DNA of 64,000 nt from Parapristionchus giblindavisi (Eukaryota; Nematoda; Chromadorea; Rhabditida; Diplogasteridae): assembly GCA_943737045.1 (NCBI GenBank), contig CALSFV010000267.1, positions 490,001-554,000 on the forward strand, in the 5' to 3' direction. Under the pieces are notes generated by a model. That model was not told where the DNA came from. It did no database searches and saw nothing but the letters and a program-made list of their open reading frames with translations. Below, one piece after another: positions 48,644 through 62,472 of the stretch. Each line of letters starts with the position of its first letter. Within the stretch, counting starts at the first letter, position 1. The position numbers were made by a program, and so were the translations under genes.

Positions 48644-50572
48644 TAATTCGGCTGAAGTGGCCGTTGTTCAACATGGGAACGTGCAAAATACTCAGAATTT
48701 TTTGCTCTTTCGTTTGGTATATGACACGCTGGGTGTAGCAGAAAAAAATTTCATTTCAGGTATTGTTTTGGTCTTATCAGAGTGAAAGCTACTTTTGTAC
48801 TTTTTGCATTGTGGAATCAACACAGCATTACAGTTTGACATGAACTGAAGTGTAGATTATTCAGAATTTTTTGCTCTTTCACGTGGTATATGCTACGATA
48901 CGATTCTATAATATATTAACTTGACACGAATTCTTTATTGCCAAAAAAGCATAATTCAATTTGGTTAATTCGGCTGAAGTGGCCGTTGTTCAACATGGGA
49001 ACGTGCAAAATACTCAGAATTTTTTGCTCTTTCGTTTGGTATATGACACGCTGGGTGTAGCAGAAAAAAATTTCATTTCAGGTATTGTTTTGGTCTTATC
49101 AGAGTGAAAGCTACTTTTGTACTTTTTGCATTGTGGAATCAACACAGCATTACAGTTTGACATGAACTGAAGTGTAGATTATTCAGAATTTTTTGCTCTT
49201 TCACGTGGTATATGCTACGATAAGATTCGATAATATATTAACTTGACACGAATTCTTTATTGCCAAAAAAGCATAATTCAATTTTGTTAATTCGGCTGAA
49301 GTAGCCGTTGTTCAACATGGTAACGTGCAAAATACTCAGAATTTTTTGCTCTTTCGTTTGGTATATGACACGCTGGGTGTAGCAGAAAATATTTCATTTC
49401 AGGTATTGTTTTGGTCTTATCAGAGTGAAAGCTACTTTTGTACTTTTTGCATTGTGGAATCAACACAGCATTACAGTTTGACATGAACTGAAGTGTAGAT
49501 TATTCAGAATTTTTTGCTCTTTCACGTGGTATATGCTACGATAAGATTTGATAATATATTAACTTGACACGAATTCTTTATTGCCAAAAGAGCATAATTC
49601 AATTTGGTTAATTCGGCTGAAGTGGCCGTTGTTCAACATGGGAACGTGCAAAATACTCAGAATTTTTTGCTCTTTCGTTTGGTATATGACACGCTGGGTG
49701 TAGCAGAAAAAAATTTCATTTCAGGTATTGTTTTGGTCTTATCAGAGTGAAAGCTACTTTTGTACTTTTTGCATTGTGGAATCAACACAGCATTACAGTT
49801 TGACATGAACTGAAGTGTAGATTATTCAGAATTTTTTGCTCTTTCACGTGGTATATGCTACGATAAGATTCGATAATATATTAACTTGACACGAATTCTT
49901 TATTGCCAAAAAAGCATAATTCAATTTTGTTAATTCGGCTGAAGTGGCCGTTGTTCAACATGGTAACGTGCAAAATACTCAGAATTTTTTGCTCTTTCGT
50001 TTGGTATATGACACGCTGGGTGTAGCAGAAAATATTTCATTTCAGGTATTGTTTTGGTCTTATCAGAGTGAAAGCTACTTTTGTACTTTTTGCATTGTGG
50101 AATCAACACAGCATTACAGTTTGACATGAACTGAAGTGTAGATTATTCAGAATTTTTTGCTCTTTCACGTGGTATATGCTACGATAAGATTCGATAATAT
50201 ATTAACTTGACACGAATTCTTTATTGCCAAAAGAGCATAATTCAATTTTGTTAATTCGGCTGAAGTGGCCGTTGTTCAACATGGGAACGTGCAAAATACT
50301 CAGAATTTTTTGCTCTTTCGTTTGGTATATGACACGCTGGGTGTAGCAGAAAATATTTCATTTCAGGTATTGTTTTGGTCTTATCAGAGTGAAAGCTACT
50401 TTTGTACTTTTTGCATTGTGGAATCAACACAGCATTACAGTTTGACATGAACTGAAGTGTAGATTATTCAGAATTTTTTGCTCTTTCACGTGGTATATGC
50501 TACGATAAGATTTGATAATATATTAACTTGACACGAATTCTTTATTGCCAAAAGAGCATAATTCAATTTTGT
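48644..50572. repeat. Mixed class B and CATGGTAACG monomers
   Basis: Two class B units (48644, 48966), then the CATGGTAACG unit at 49288, which has GTAGCCGTTG in place of GTGGCCGTTG and so loses the once-per-unit GGCC site. A third class B unit (49609) and another CATGGTAACG unit (49931) follow. Confidence 0.78.
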
Positions 50573-53500
50573 TAATTCGGCTGAAGTGGCCGTTGTTCAA
50601 CATGGGAACGTGCAAAATACTCAGAATTTTTTGCTCTTTCGTTTGGTATATGACACGCTGGGTGTAGCAGAAAATATTTCATTTCAGGTATTGTTTTGGT
50701 CTTATCAGAGTGAAAGCTACTTTTGTACTTTTTGCATTGTGGAATCAACACAGCATTACAGTTTGACATGAACTGAAGTGTAGATTATTCAGAATTTTTT
50801 GCTCTTTCACGTGGTATATGCTACGATAAGAGTCGATAATATATTAACTTGACACGAATTCTTTATTGCCAAAAAAGCATAATTCAATTTGGTTAATTCG
50901 GCTGAAGTGGCCGTTGTTCAACATGGGAACGTGCAAAATACTCAGAATTTTTTGCTCTTTCGTTTGGTATATGACACGCTGGGTGTAGCAGAAAAAAATT
51001 TCATTTCAGGTATTGTTTTGGTCTTATCAGAGTGAAAGCTACTTTTGTACTTTTTGCATTGTGGAATCAACACAGCATTACAGTTTGACATGAACTGAAG
51101 TGTAGATTATTCAGAATTTTTTGCTCTTTCACGTGGTATATGCTACGATACGATTCTATAATATATTAACTTGACACGAATTCTTTATTGCCAAAAAAGC
51201 ATAATTCAATTTGGTTAATTCGGCTGAAGTGGCCGTTGTTCAACATGGGAACGTGCAAAATACTCAGAATTTTTTGCTCTTTCGTTTGGTATATGACACG
51301 CTGGGTGTAGCAGAAAAAAATTTCATTTCAGGTATTGTTTTGGTCTTATCAGAGTGAAAGCTACTTTTGTACTTTTTGCATTGTGGAATCAACACAGCAT
51401 TACAGTTTGACATGAACTGAAGTGTAGATTATTCAGAATTTTTTGCTCTTTCACGTGGTATATGCTACGATAAGATTCGATAATATATTAACTTGACACG
51501 AATTCTTTATTGCCAAAAAAGCATAATTCAATTTTGTTAATTCGGCTGAAGTGGCCGTTGTTCAACATGGTAACGTGCAAAATACTCAGAATTTTTTGCT
51601 CTTTCGTTTGGTATATGACACGCTGGGTGTAGCAGAAAATATTTCATTTCAGGTATTGTTTTGGTCTTATCAGAGTGAAAGCTACTTTTGTACTTTTTGC
51701 ATTGTGGAATCAACACAGCATTACAGTTTGACATGAACTGAAGTGTAGATTATTCAGAATTTTTTGCTCTTTCACGTGGTATATGCTACGATAAGATTTG
51801 ATAATATATTAACTTGACACGAATTCTTTATTGCCAAAAGAGCATAATTCAATTTTGTTAATTCGGCTGAAGTGGCCGTTGTTCAACATGCGAACGTGCA
51901 AAATACTCAGAATTTTTTGCTCTTTCGTTTGGTATATGACACGCTGGGTGTAGCAGAAAATATTTCATTTCAGGTATTGTTTTGGTCTTATCAGAGTGAA
52001 AGCTACTTTTGTACTTTTTGCATTGTGGAATCAACACAGCATTACAGTTTGACATGAACTGAAGTGTAGATTATTCAGAATTTTTTGCTCTTTCACGTGG
52101 TATATGCTACGATACGATTCTATAATATATTAACTTGACACGAATTCTTTATTGCCAAAAAAGCATAATTCAATTTGGTTAATTCGGCTGAAGTGGCCGT
52201 TGTTCAACATGGGAACGTGCAAAATACTCAGAATTTTTTGCTCTTTCGTTTGGTATATGACACGCTGGGTGTAGCAGAAAATATTTCATTTCAGGTATTG
52301 TTTTGGTCTTATCAGAGTGAAAGCTACTTTTGTACTTTTTGCATTGTGGAATCAACACAGCATTACAGTTTGACATGAACTGAAGTGTAGATTATTCAGA
52401 ATTTTTTGCTCTTTCACGTGGTATATGCTACGATAAGATTCGATAATATATTAACTTGACACGAATTCTTTATTGCCAAAAAAGCATAATTCAATTTTGT
52501 TAATTCGGCTGAAGTGGCCGTTGTTCAACATGGTAACGTGCAAAATACTCAGAATTTTTTGCTCTTTCGTTTGGTATATGACACGCTGGGTGTAGCAGAA
52601 AATATTTCATTTCAGGTATTGTTTTGGTCTTATCAGAGTGAAAGCTACTTTTGTACTTTTTGCATTGTGGAATCAACACAGCATTACAGTTTGACATGAA
52701 CTGAAGTGTAGATTATTCAGAATTTTTTGCTCTTTCACGTGGTATATGCTACGATAAGATTTGATAATATATTAACTTGACACGAATTCTTTATTGCCAA
52801 AAGAGCATAATTCAATTTTGTTAATTCGGCTGAAGTGGCCGTTGTTCAACATGGGAACGTGCAAAATACTCAGAATTTTTTGCTCTTTCGTTTGGTATAT
52901 GACACGCTGGGTGTAGCAGAAAATATTTCATTTCAGGTATTGTTTTGGTCTTATCAGAGTGAAAGCTACTTTTGTACTTTTTGCATTGTGGAATCAACAC
53001 AGCATTACAGTTTGACATGAACTGAAGTGTAGATTATTCAGAATTTTTTGCTCTTTCACGTGGTATATGCTACGATAAGATTTGATAATATATTAACTTG
53101 ACACGAATTCTTTATTGCCAAAAGAGCATAATTCAATTTTGTTAATTCGGCTGAAGTGGCCGTTGTTCAACATGGGAACGTGCAAAATACTCAGAATTTT
53201 TTGCTCTTTCGTTTGGTATATGACACGCTGGGTGTAGCAGAAAATATTTCATTTCAGGTATTGTTTTGGTCTTATCAGAGTGAAAGCTACTTTTGTACTT
53301 TTTGCATTGTGGAATCAACACAGCATTACAGTTTGACATGAACTGAAGTGTAGATTATTCAGAATTTTTTGCTCTTTCACGTGGTATATGCTACGATAAG
53401 ATTCGATAATATATTAACTTGACACGAATTCTTTATTGCCAAAAGAGCATAATTCAATTTTGTTAATTCGGCTGAAGTGGCCGTTGTTCAACATGGGAAC

Positions 53501-56500
53501 GTGCAAAATACTCAGAATTTTTTGCTCTTTCGTTTGGTATATGACACGCTGGGTGTAGCAGAAAATATTTCATTTCAGGTATTGTTTTGGTCTTATCAGA
53601 GTGAAAGCTACTTTTGTACTTTTTGCATTGTGGAATCAACACAGCATTACAGTTTGACATGAACTGAAGTGTAGATTATTCAGAATTTTTTGCTCTTTCA
53701 CGTGGTATATGCTACGATAAGATTTGATAATATATTAACTTGACACGAATTCTTTATTGCCAAAAGAGCATAATTCAATTTTGTTAATTCGGCTGAAGTG
53801 GCCGTTGTTCAACATGGGAACGTGCAAAATACTCAGAATTTTTTGCTCTTTCGTTTGGTATATGACACGCTGGGTGTAGCAGAAAATATTTCATTTCAGG
53901 TATTGTTTTGGTCTTATCAGAGTGAAAGCTACTTTTGTACTTTTTGCATTGTGGAATCAACACAGCATTACAGTTTGACATGAACTGAAGTGTAGATTAT
54001 TCAGAATTTTTTGCTCTTTCACGTGGTATATGCTACGATAAGAGTCGATAATATATTAACTTGACACGAATTCTTTATTGCCAAAAAAGCATAATTCAAT
54101 TTGGTTAATTCGGCTGAAGTGGCCGTTGTTCAACATGGGAACGTGCAAAATACTCAGAATTTTTTGCTCTTTCGTTTGGTATATGACACGCTGGGTGTAG
54201 CAGAAAAAAATTTCATTTCAGGTATTGTTTTGGTCTTATCAGAGTGAAAGCTACTTTTGTACTTTTTGCATTGTGGAATCAACACAGCATTACAGTTTGA
54301 CATGAACTGAAGTGTAGATTATTCAGAATTTTTTGCTCTTTCACGTGGTATATGCTACGATACGATTCTATAATATATTAACTTGACACGAATTCTTTAT
54401 TGCCAAAAAAGCATAATTCAATTTGGTTAATTCGGCTGAAGTGGCCGTTGTTCAACATGGGAACGTGCAAAATACTCAGAATTTTTTGCTCTTTCGTTTG
54501 GTATATGACACGCTGGGTGTAGCAGAAAAAAATTTCATTTCAGGTATTGTTTTGGTCTTATCAGAGTGAAAGCTACTTTTGTACTTTTTGCATTGTGGAA
54601 TCAACACAGCATTACAGTTTGACATGAACTGAAGTGTAGATTATTCAGAATTTTTTGCTCTTTCACGTGGTATATGCTACGATAAGATTCGATAATATAT
54701 TAACTTGACACGAATTCTTTATTGCCAAAAAAGCATAATTCAATTTTGTTAATTCGGCTGAAGTGGCCGTTGTTCAACATGGTAACGTGCAAAATACTCA
54801 GAATTTTTTGCTCTTTCGTTTGGTATATGACACGCTGGGTGTAGCAGAAAATATTTCATTTCAGGTATTGTTTTGGTCTTATCAGAGTGAAAGCTACTTT
54901 TGTACTTTTTGCATTGTGGAATCAACACAGCATTACAGTTTGACATGAACTGAAGTGTAGATTATTCAGAATTTTTTGCTCTTTCACGTGGTATATGCTA
55001 CGATAAGATTTGATAATATATTAACTTGACACGAATTCTTTATTGCCAAAAGAGCATAATTCAATTTTGTTAATTCGGCTGAAGTGGCCGTTGTTCAACA
55101 TGCGAACGTGCAAAATACTCAGAATTTTTTGCTCTTTCGTTTGGTATATGACACGCTGGGTGTAGCAGAAAATATTTCATTTCAGGTATTGTTTTGGTCT
55201 TATCAGAGTGAAAGCTACTTTTGTACTTTTTGCATTGTGGAATCAACACAGCATTACAGTTTGACATGAACTGAAGTGTAGATTATTCAGAATTTTTTGC
55301 TCTTTCACGTGGTATATGCTACGATACGATTCTATAATATATTAACTTGACACGAATTCTTTATTGCCAAAAAAGCATAATTCAATTTGGTTAATTCGGC
55401 TGAAGTGGCCGTTGTTCAACATGGGAACGTGCAAAATACTCAGAATTTTTTGCTCTTTCGTTTGGTATATGACACGCTGGGTGTAGCAGAAAAAAATTTC
55501 ATTTCAGGTATTGTTTTGGTCTTATCAGAGTGAAAGCTACTTTTGTACTTTTTGCATTGTGGAATCAACACAGCATTACAGTTTGACATGAACTGAAGTG
55601 TAGATTATTCAGAATTTTTTGCTCTTTCACGTGGTATATGCTACGATAAGATTCGATAATATATTAACTTGACACGAATTCTTTATTGCCAAAAAAGCAT
55701 AATTCAATTTTGTTAATTCGGCTGAAGTGGCCGTTGTTCAACATGGTAACGTGCAAAATACTCAGAATTTTTTGCTCTTTCGTTTGGTATATGACACGCT
55801 GGGTGTAGCAGAAAATATTTCATTTCAGGTATTGTTTTGGTCTTATCAGAGTGAAAGCTACTTTTGTACTTTTTGCATTGTGGAATCAACACAGCATTAC
55901 AGTTTGACATGAACTGAAGTGTAGATTATTCAGAATTTTTTGCTCTTTCACGTGGTATATGCTACGATAAGATTTGATAATATATTAACTTGACACGAAT
56001 TCTTTATTGCCAAAAGAGCATAATTCAATTTTGTTAATTCGGCTGAAGTGGCCGTTGTTCAACATGGGAACGTGCAAAATACTCAGAATTTTTTGCTCTT
56101 TCGTTTGGTATATGACACGCTGGGTGTAGCAGAAAATATTTCATTTCAGGTATTGTTTTGGTCTTATCAGAGTGAAAGCTACTTTTGTACTTTTTGCATT
56201 GTGGAATCAACACAGCATTACAGTTTGACATGAACTGAAGTGTAGATTATTCAGAATTTTTTGCTCTTTCACGTGGTATATGCTACGATAAGATTTGATA
56301 ATATATTAACTTGACACGAATTCTTTATTGCCAAAAGAGCATAATTCAATTTTGTTAATTCGGCTGAAGTGGCCGTTGTTCAACATGGGAACGTGCAAAA
56401 TACTCAGAATTTTTTGCTCTTTCGTTTGGTATATGACACGCTGGGTGTAGCAGAAAATATTTCATTTCAGGTATTGTTTTGGTCTTATCAGAGTGAAAGC

Positions 56501-57320
56501 TACTTTTGTACTTTTTGCATTGTGGAATCAACACAGCATTACAGTTTGACATGAACTGAAGTGTAGATTATTCAGAATTTTTTGCTCTTTCACGTGGTAT
56601 ATGCTACGATAAGAGTCGATAATATATTAACTTGACACGAATTCTTTATTGCCAAAAAAGCATAATTCAATTTGGTTAATTCGGCTGAAGTGGCCGTTGT
56701 TCAACATGGGAACGTGCAAAATACTCAGAATTTTTTGCTCTTTCGTTTGGTATATGACACGCTGGGTGTAGCAGAAAAAAATTTCATTTCAGGTATTGTT
56801 TTGGTCTTATCAGAGTGAAAGCTACTTTTGTACTTTTTGCATTGTGGAATCAACACAGCATTACAGTTTGACATGAACTGAAGTGTAGATTATTCAGAAT
56901 TTTTTGCTCTTTCACGTGGTATATGCTACGATACGATTCTATAATATATTAACTTGACACGAATTCTTTATTGCCAAAAAAGCATAATTCAATTTGGTTA
57001 ATTCGGCTGAAGTGGCCGTTGTTCAACATGGGAACGTGCAAAATACTCAGAATTTTTTGCTCTTTCGTTTGGTATATGACACGCTGGGTGTAGCAGAAAA
57101 AAATTTCATTTCAGGTATTGTTTTGGTCTTATCAGAGTGAAAGCTACTTTTGTACTTTTTGCATTGTGGAATCAACACAGCATTACAGTTTGACATGAAC
57201 TGAAGTGTAGATTATTCAGAATTTTTTGCTCTTTCACGTGGTATATGCTACGATAAGATTCGATAATATATTAACTTGACACGAATTCTTTATTGCCAAA
57301 AAAGCATAATTCAATTTTGT
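50573..57320. repeat. Nested HOR block, periods about 3,212 and 2,571 bp
   Basis: The series canonical (AAGAGTCG tail), B, B, CATGGTAACG, CATGCGAACG starts at 50573, 53785 and 56356, giving offsets of 3,212 and 2,571. Between the starts lie two to five canonical units, so the copies differ by whole units gained or lost. At 52180 a canonical unit stands where 55392 has a class B unit, which makes that part of the offset 3,213. Confidence 0.82.
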
Positions 57321-60300
57321 TAATTCGGCTGAAGTGGCCGTTGTTCAACATGGTAACGTGCAAAATACTCAGAATTTTTTGCTCTTTCGTTTGGTATATG
57401 ACACGCTGGGTGTAGCAGAAAATATTTCATTTCAGGTATTGTTTTGGTCTTATCAGAGTGAAAGCTACTTTTGTACTTTTTGCATTGTGGAATCAACACA
57501 GCATTACAGTTTGACATGAACTGAAGTGTAGATTATTCAGAATTTTTTGCTCTTTCACGTGGTATATGCTACGATAAGATTTGATAATATATTAACTTGA
57601 CACGAATTCTTTATTGCCAAAAGAGCATAATTCAATTTTGTTAATTCGGCTGAAGTGGCCGTTGTTCAACATGCGAACGTGCAAAATACTCAGAATTTTT
57701 TGCTCTTTCGTTTGGTATATGACACGCTGGGTGTAGCAGAAAATATTTCATTTCAGGTATTGTTTTGGTCTTATCAGAGTGAAAGCTACTTTTGTACTTT
57801 TTGCATTGTGGAATCAACACAGCATTACAGTTTGACATGAACTGAAGTGTAGATTATTCAGAATTTTTTGCTCTTTCACGTGGTATATGCTACGATACGA
57901 TTCTATAATATATTAACTTGACACGAATTCTTTATTGCCAAAAAAGCATAATTCAATTTGGTTAATTCGGCTGAAGTGGCCGTTGTTCAACATGGGAACG
58001 TGCAAAATACTCAGAATTTTTTGCTCTTTCGTTTGGTATATGACACGCTGGGTGTAGCAGAAAAAAATTTCATTTCAGGTATTGTTTTGGTCTTATCAGA
58101 GTGAAAGCTACTTTTGTACTTTTTGCATTGTGGAATCAACACAGCATTACAGTTTGACATGAACTGAAGTGTAGATTATTCAGAATTTTTTGCTCTTTCA
58201 CGTGGTATATGCTACGATACGATTCTATAATATATTAACTTGACACGAATTCTTTATTGCCAAAAAAGCATAATTCAATTTGGTTAATTCGGCTGAAGTG
58301 GCCGTTGTTCAACATGGGAACGTGCAAAATACTCAGAATTTTTTGCTCTTTCGTTTGGTATATGACACGCTGGGTGTAGCAGAAAAAAATTTCATTTCAG
58401 GTATTGTTTTGGTCTTATCAGAGTGAAAGCTACTTTTGTACTTTTTGCATTGTGGAATCAACACAGCATTACAGTTTGACATGAACTGAAGTGTAGATTA
58501 TTCAGAATTTTTTGCTCTTTCACGTGGTATATGCTACGATAAGATTCGATAATATATTAACTTGACACGAATTCTTTATTGCCAAAAAAGCATAATTCAA
58601 TTTTGTTAATTCGGCTGAAGTGGCCGTTGTTCAACATGGTAACGTGCAAAATACTCAGAATTTTTTGCTCTTTCGTTTGGTATATGACACGCTGGGTGTA
58701 GCAGAAAATATTTCATTTCAGGTATTGTTTTGGTCTTATCAGAGTGAAAGCTACTTTTGTACTTTTTGCATTGTGGAATCAACACAGCATTACAGTTTGA
58801 CATGAACTGAAGTGTAGATAGATTATTCAGAATTTTTTGCTCTTTCACGTGGTATATGCTACGATAAGATTTGATAATATATTAACTTGACACGAATTCT
58901 TTATTGCCAAAAGAGCATAATTCAATTTTGTTAATTCGGCTGAAGTGGCCGTTGTTCAACATGCGAACGTGCAAAATACTCAGAATTTTTTGCTCTTTCG
59001 TTTGGTATATGACACGCTGGGTGTAGCAGAAAATATTTCATTTCAGGTATTGTTTTGGTCTTATCAGAGTGAAAGCTACTTTTGTACTTTTTGCATTGTG
59101 GAATCAACACAGCATTACAGTTTGACATGAACTGAAGTGTAGATTATTCAGAATTTTTTGCTCTTTCACGTGGTATATGCTACGATACGATTCTATAATA
59201 TATTAACTTGACACGAATTCTTTATTGCCAAAAAAGCATAATTCAATTTGGTTAATTCGGCTGAAGTGGCCGTTGTTCAACATGGGAACGTGCAAAATAC
59301 TCAGAATTTTTTGCTCTTTCGTTTGGTATATGACACGCTGGGTGTAGCAGAAAAAAATTTCATTTCAGGTATTGTTTTGGTCTTATCAGAGTGAAAGCTA
59401 CTTTTGTACTTTTTGCATTGTGGAATCAACACAGCATTACAGTTTGACATGAACTGAAGTGTAGATTATTCAGAATTTTTTGCTCTTTCACGTGGTATAT
59501 GCTACGATACGATTCTATAATATATTAACTTGACACGAATTCTTTATTGCCAAAAAAGCATAATTCAATTTGGTTAATTCGGCTGAAGTGGCCGTTGTTC
59601 AACATGGGAACGTGCAAAATACTCAGAATTTTTTGCTCTTTCGTTTGGTATATGACACGCTGGGTGTAGCAGAAAAAAATTTCATTTCAGGTATTGTTTT
59701 GGTCTTATCAGAGTGAAAGCTACTTTTGTACTTTTTGCATTGTGGAATCAACACAGCATTACAGTTTGACATGAACTGAAGTGTAGATTATTCAGAATTT
59801 TTTGCTCTTTCACGTGGTATATGCTACGATAAGATTCGATAATATATTAACTTGACACGAATTCTTTATTGCCAAAAAAGCATAATTCAATTTTGTTAAT
59901 TCGGCTGAAGTGGCCGTTGTTCAACATGGTAACGTGCAAAATACTCAGAATTTTTTGCTCTTTCGTTTGGTATATGACACGCTGGGTGTAGCAGAAAATA
60001 TTTCATTTCAGGTATTGTTTTGGTCTTATCAGAGTGAAAGCTACTTTTGTACTTTTTGCATTGTGGAATCAACACAGCATTACAGTTTGACATGAACTGA
60101 AGTGTAGATAGATTATTCAGAATTTTTTGCTCTTTCACGTGGTATATGCTACGATAAGATTTGATAATATATTAACTTGACACGAATTCTTTATTGCCAA
60201 AAGAGCATAATTCAATTTTGTTAATTCGGCTGAAGTGGCCGTTGTTCAACATGCGAACGTGCAAAATACTCAGAATTTTTTGCTCTTTCGTTTGGTATAT

Positions 60301-60864
60301 GACACGCTGGGTGTAGCAGAAAATATTTCATTTCAGGTATTGTTTTGGTCTTATCAGAGTGAAAGCTACTTTTGTACTTTTTGCATTGTGGAATCAACAC
60401 AGCATTACAGTTTGACATGAACTGAAGTGTAGATTATTCAGAATTTTTTGCTCTTTCACGTGGTATATGCTACGATACGATTCTATAATATATTAACTTG
60501 ACACGAATTCTTTATTGCCAAAAAAGCATAATTCAATTTGGTTAATTCGGCTGAAGTGGCCGTTGTTCAACATGGGAACGTGCAAAATACTCAGAATTTT
60601 TTGCTCTTTCGTTTGGTATATGACACGCTGGGTGTAGCAGAAAAAAATTTCATTTCAGGTATTGTTTTGGTCTTATCAGAGTGAAAGCTACTTTTGTACT
60701 TTTTGCATTGTGGAATCAACACAGCATTACAGTTTGACATGAACTGAAGTGTAGATTATTCAGAATTTTTTGCTCTTTCACGTGGTATATGCTACGATAA
60801 GATTTGATAATATATTAACTTGACACGAATTCTTTATTGCCAAAAAAGCATAATTCAATTTGGT
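57321..60864. repeat. 1,290-bp four-monomer HOR, three copies
   Basis: The unit order is CATGGTAACG, CATGCGAACG, B, B. Copies are 57321-58606 (1,286 bp), 58607-59896 and 59897-60864 (partial; ends after the first B). Copies two and three share a 4-bp duplication, GTAGATAGATTATTC, near 58815 and 60105, which makes their first unit 325 bp. The duplication is missing from copy one, so the latest expansion can be ordered. Confidence 0.9.
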
Positions 60865-62472
60865 TAATTCGGCTGAAGTGGCCGTTGTTCAACATGGGAA
60901 CGTGCAAAATACTCAGAATGTTTTGCTCTTTCGTTTGGTATATGACACGCTGGGTGTAGCAGAAAATATTTCATTTCAGGTATTGTTTTGGTCTTATCAG
61001 AGTGAAAGCTACTTTTGTACTTTTTGCATTGTGGAATCAACACAGCATTACAGTTTGACATGAACTGAAGTGTAGATTATTCAGAATTTTTTGCTCTTTC
61101 ACGTGGTATATGCTACGATAAGATTTGATAATATATTAACTTGACACGAATTCTTTATTGCCAAAAGAGCATAATTCAATTTTGTTAATTCGGCTGAAGT
61201 GGCCGTTGTTCAACATGCGAACGTGCAAAATACTCAGAATTTTTTGCTCTTTCGTTTGGTATATGACACGCTGGGTGTAGCAGAAAATATTTCATTTCAG
61301 GTATTGTTTTGGTCTTATCAGAGTGAAAGCTACTTTTGTACTTTTTGCATTGTGGAATCAACACAGCATTACAGTTTGACATGAACTGAAGTGTAGATTA
61401 TTCAGAATTTTTTGCTCTTTCACGTGGTATATGCTACGATACGATTCTATAATATATTAACTTGACACGAATTCTTTATTGCCAAAAAAGCATAATTCAA
61501 TTTGGTTAATTCGGCTGAAGTGGCCGTTGTTCAACATGGGAACGTGCAAAATACTCAGAATTTTTTTGCTCTTTCGTTTGGTATATGACACGCTGGGTGT
61601 AGCAGAAAAAAATTTCATTTCAGGTATTGTTTTGGTCTTATCAGAGTGAAAGCTACTTTTGTACTTTTTGCATTGTGGAATCAACACAGCATTACAGTTT
61701 GACATGAACTGAAGTGTAGATTATTCAGAATTTTTTGCTCTTTCACGTGGTATATGCTACGATAAGATTTGATAATATATTAACTTGACACGAATTCTTT
61801 ATTGCCAAAAAAGCATAATTCAATTTGGTTAATTCGGCTGAAGTGGCCGTTGTTCAACATGGGAACGTGCAAAATACTCAGAATTTTTTGCTCTTTCGTT
61901 TGGTATATGACACGCTGGGTGTAGCAGAAAAAAATTTCATTTCAGGTATTGTTTTGGTCTTATCAGAGTGAAAGCTACTGTTGTACTTTTTGCATTGTGG
62001 AATCAACACAGCATTACAGTTTGACATGAACTGAAGTGTAGATTATTCAGAATTTTTTGCTCTTTCACGTGGTATATGCTACGATAAGATTCGATAATAT
62101 ATTAACTTGACACGAATTCTTTATTGCCAAAAAAGCATAATTCAATTTTGTTAATTCGGCTGAAGTGGCCGTTGTTCAACATGGGAACGTGCAAAATACT
62201 CAGAATTTTTTGCTCTTTCGTTTGGTATATGACACGCTGGGTGTAGCAGAAAATATTTCATTTCAGGTATTGTTTTGGTCTTATCAGAGTGAAAGCTACT
62301 TTTGTACTTTTTGCATTGTGGAATCAACACAGCATTACAGTTTGACATGAACTGAAGTGTAGATTATTCAGAATTTTTTGCTCTTTCACGTGGTATATGC
62401 TACGATAAGATTCGATAATATATTAACTTGACACGAATTCTTTATTGCCAAAAAAGCATAATTCAATTTGGT
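60865..62472. repeat. Transitional canonical and class B monomers
   Basis: The unit at 60865 has CAGAATGTTTTGC, a change otherwise seen only in the unit at 322. The unit at 61186 is of the CATGCGAACG type. A class B unit at 61507 has one extra T (323 bp). Another class B unit at 61830 has CTACTGTTGTAC. The unit at 62152 is plain canonical. Confidence 0.78.

Noticed and set aside
14..62350. Recurring 61/67-residue forward frames and 65-residue reverse frames in most units
   Set aside because: They overlap each other on opposite strands of the same satellite unit, repeat at 321 bp, start from GTG or chance ATG, and are closed in all class B units by one extra base without any sign of constraint. 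They are by-products of the repeat.
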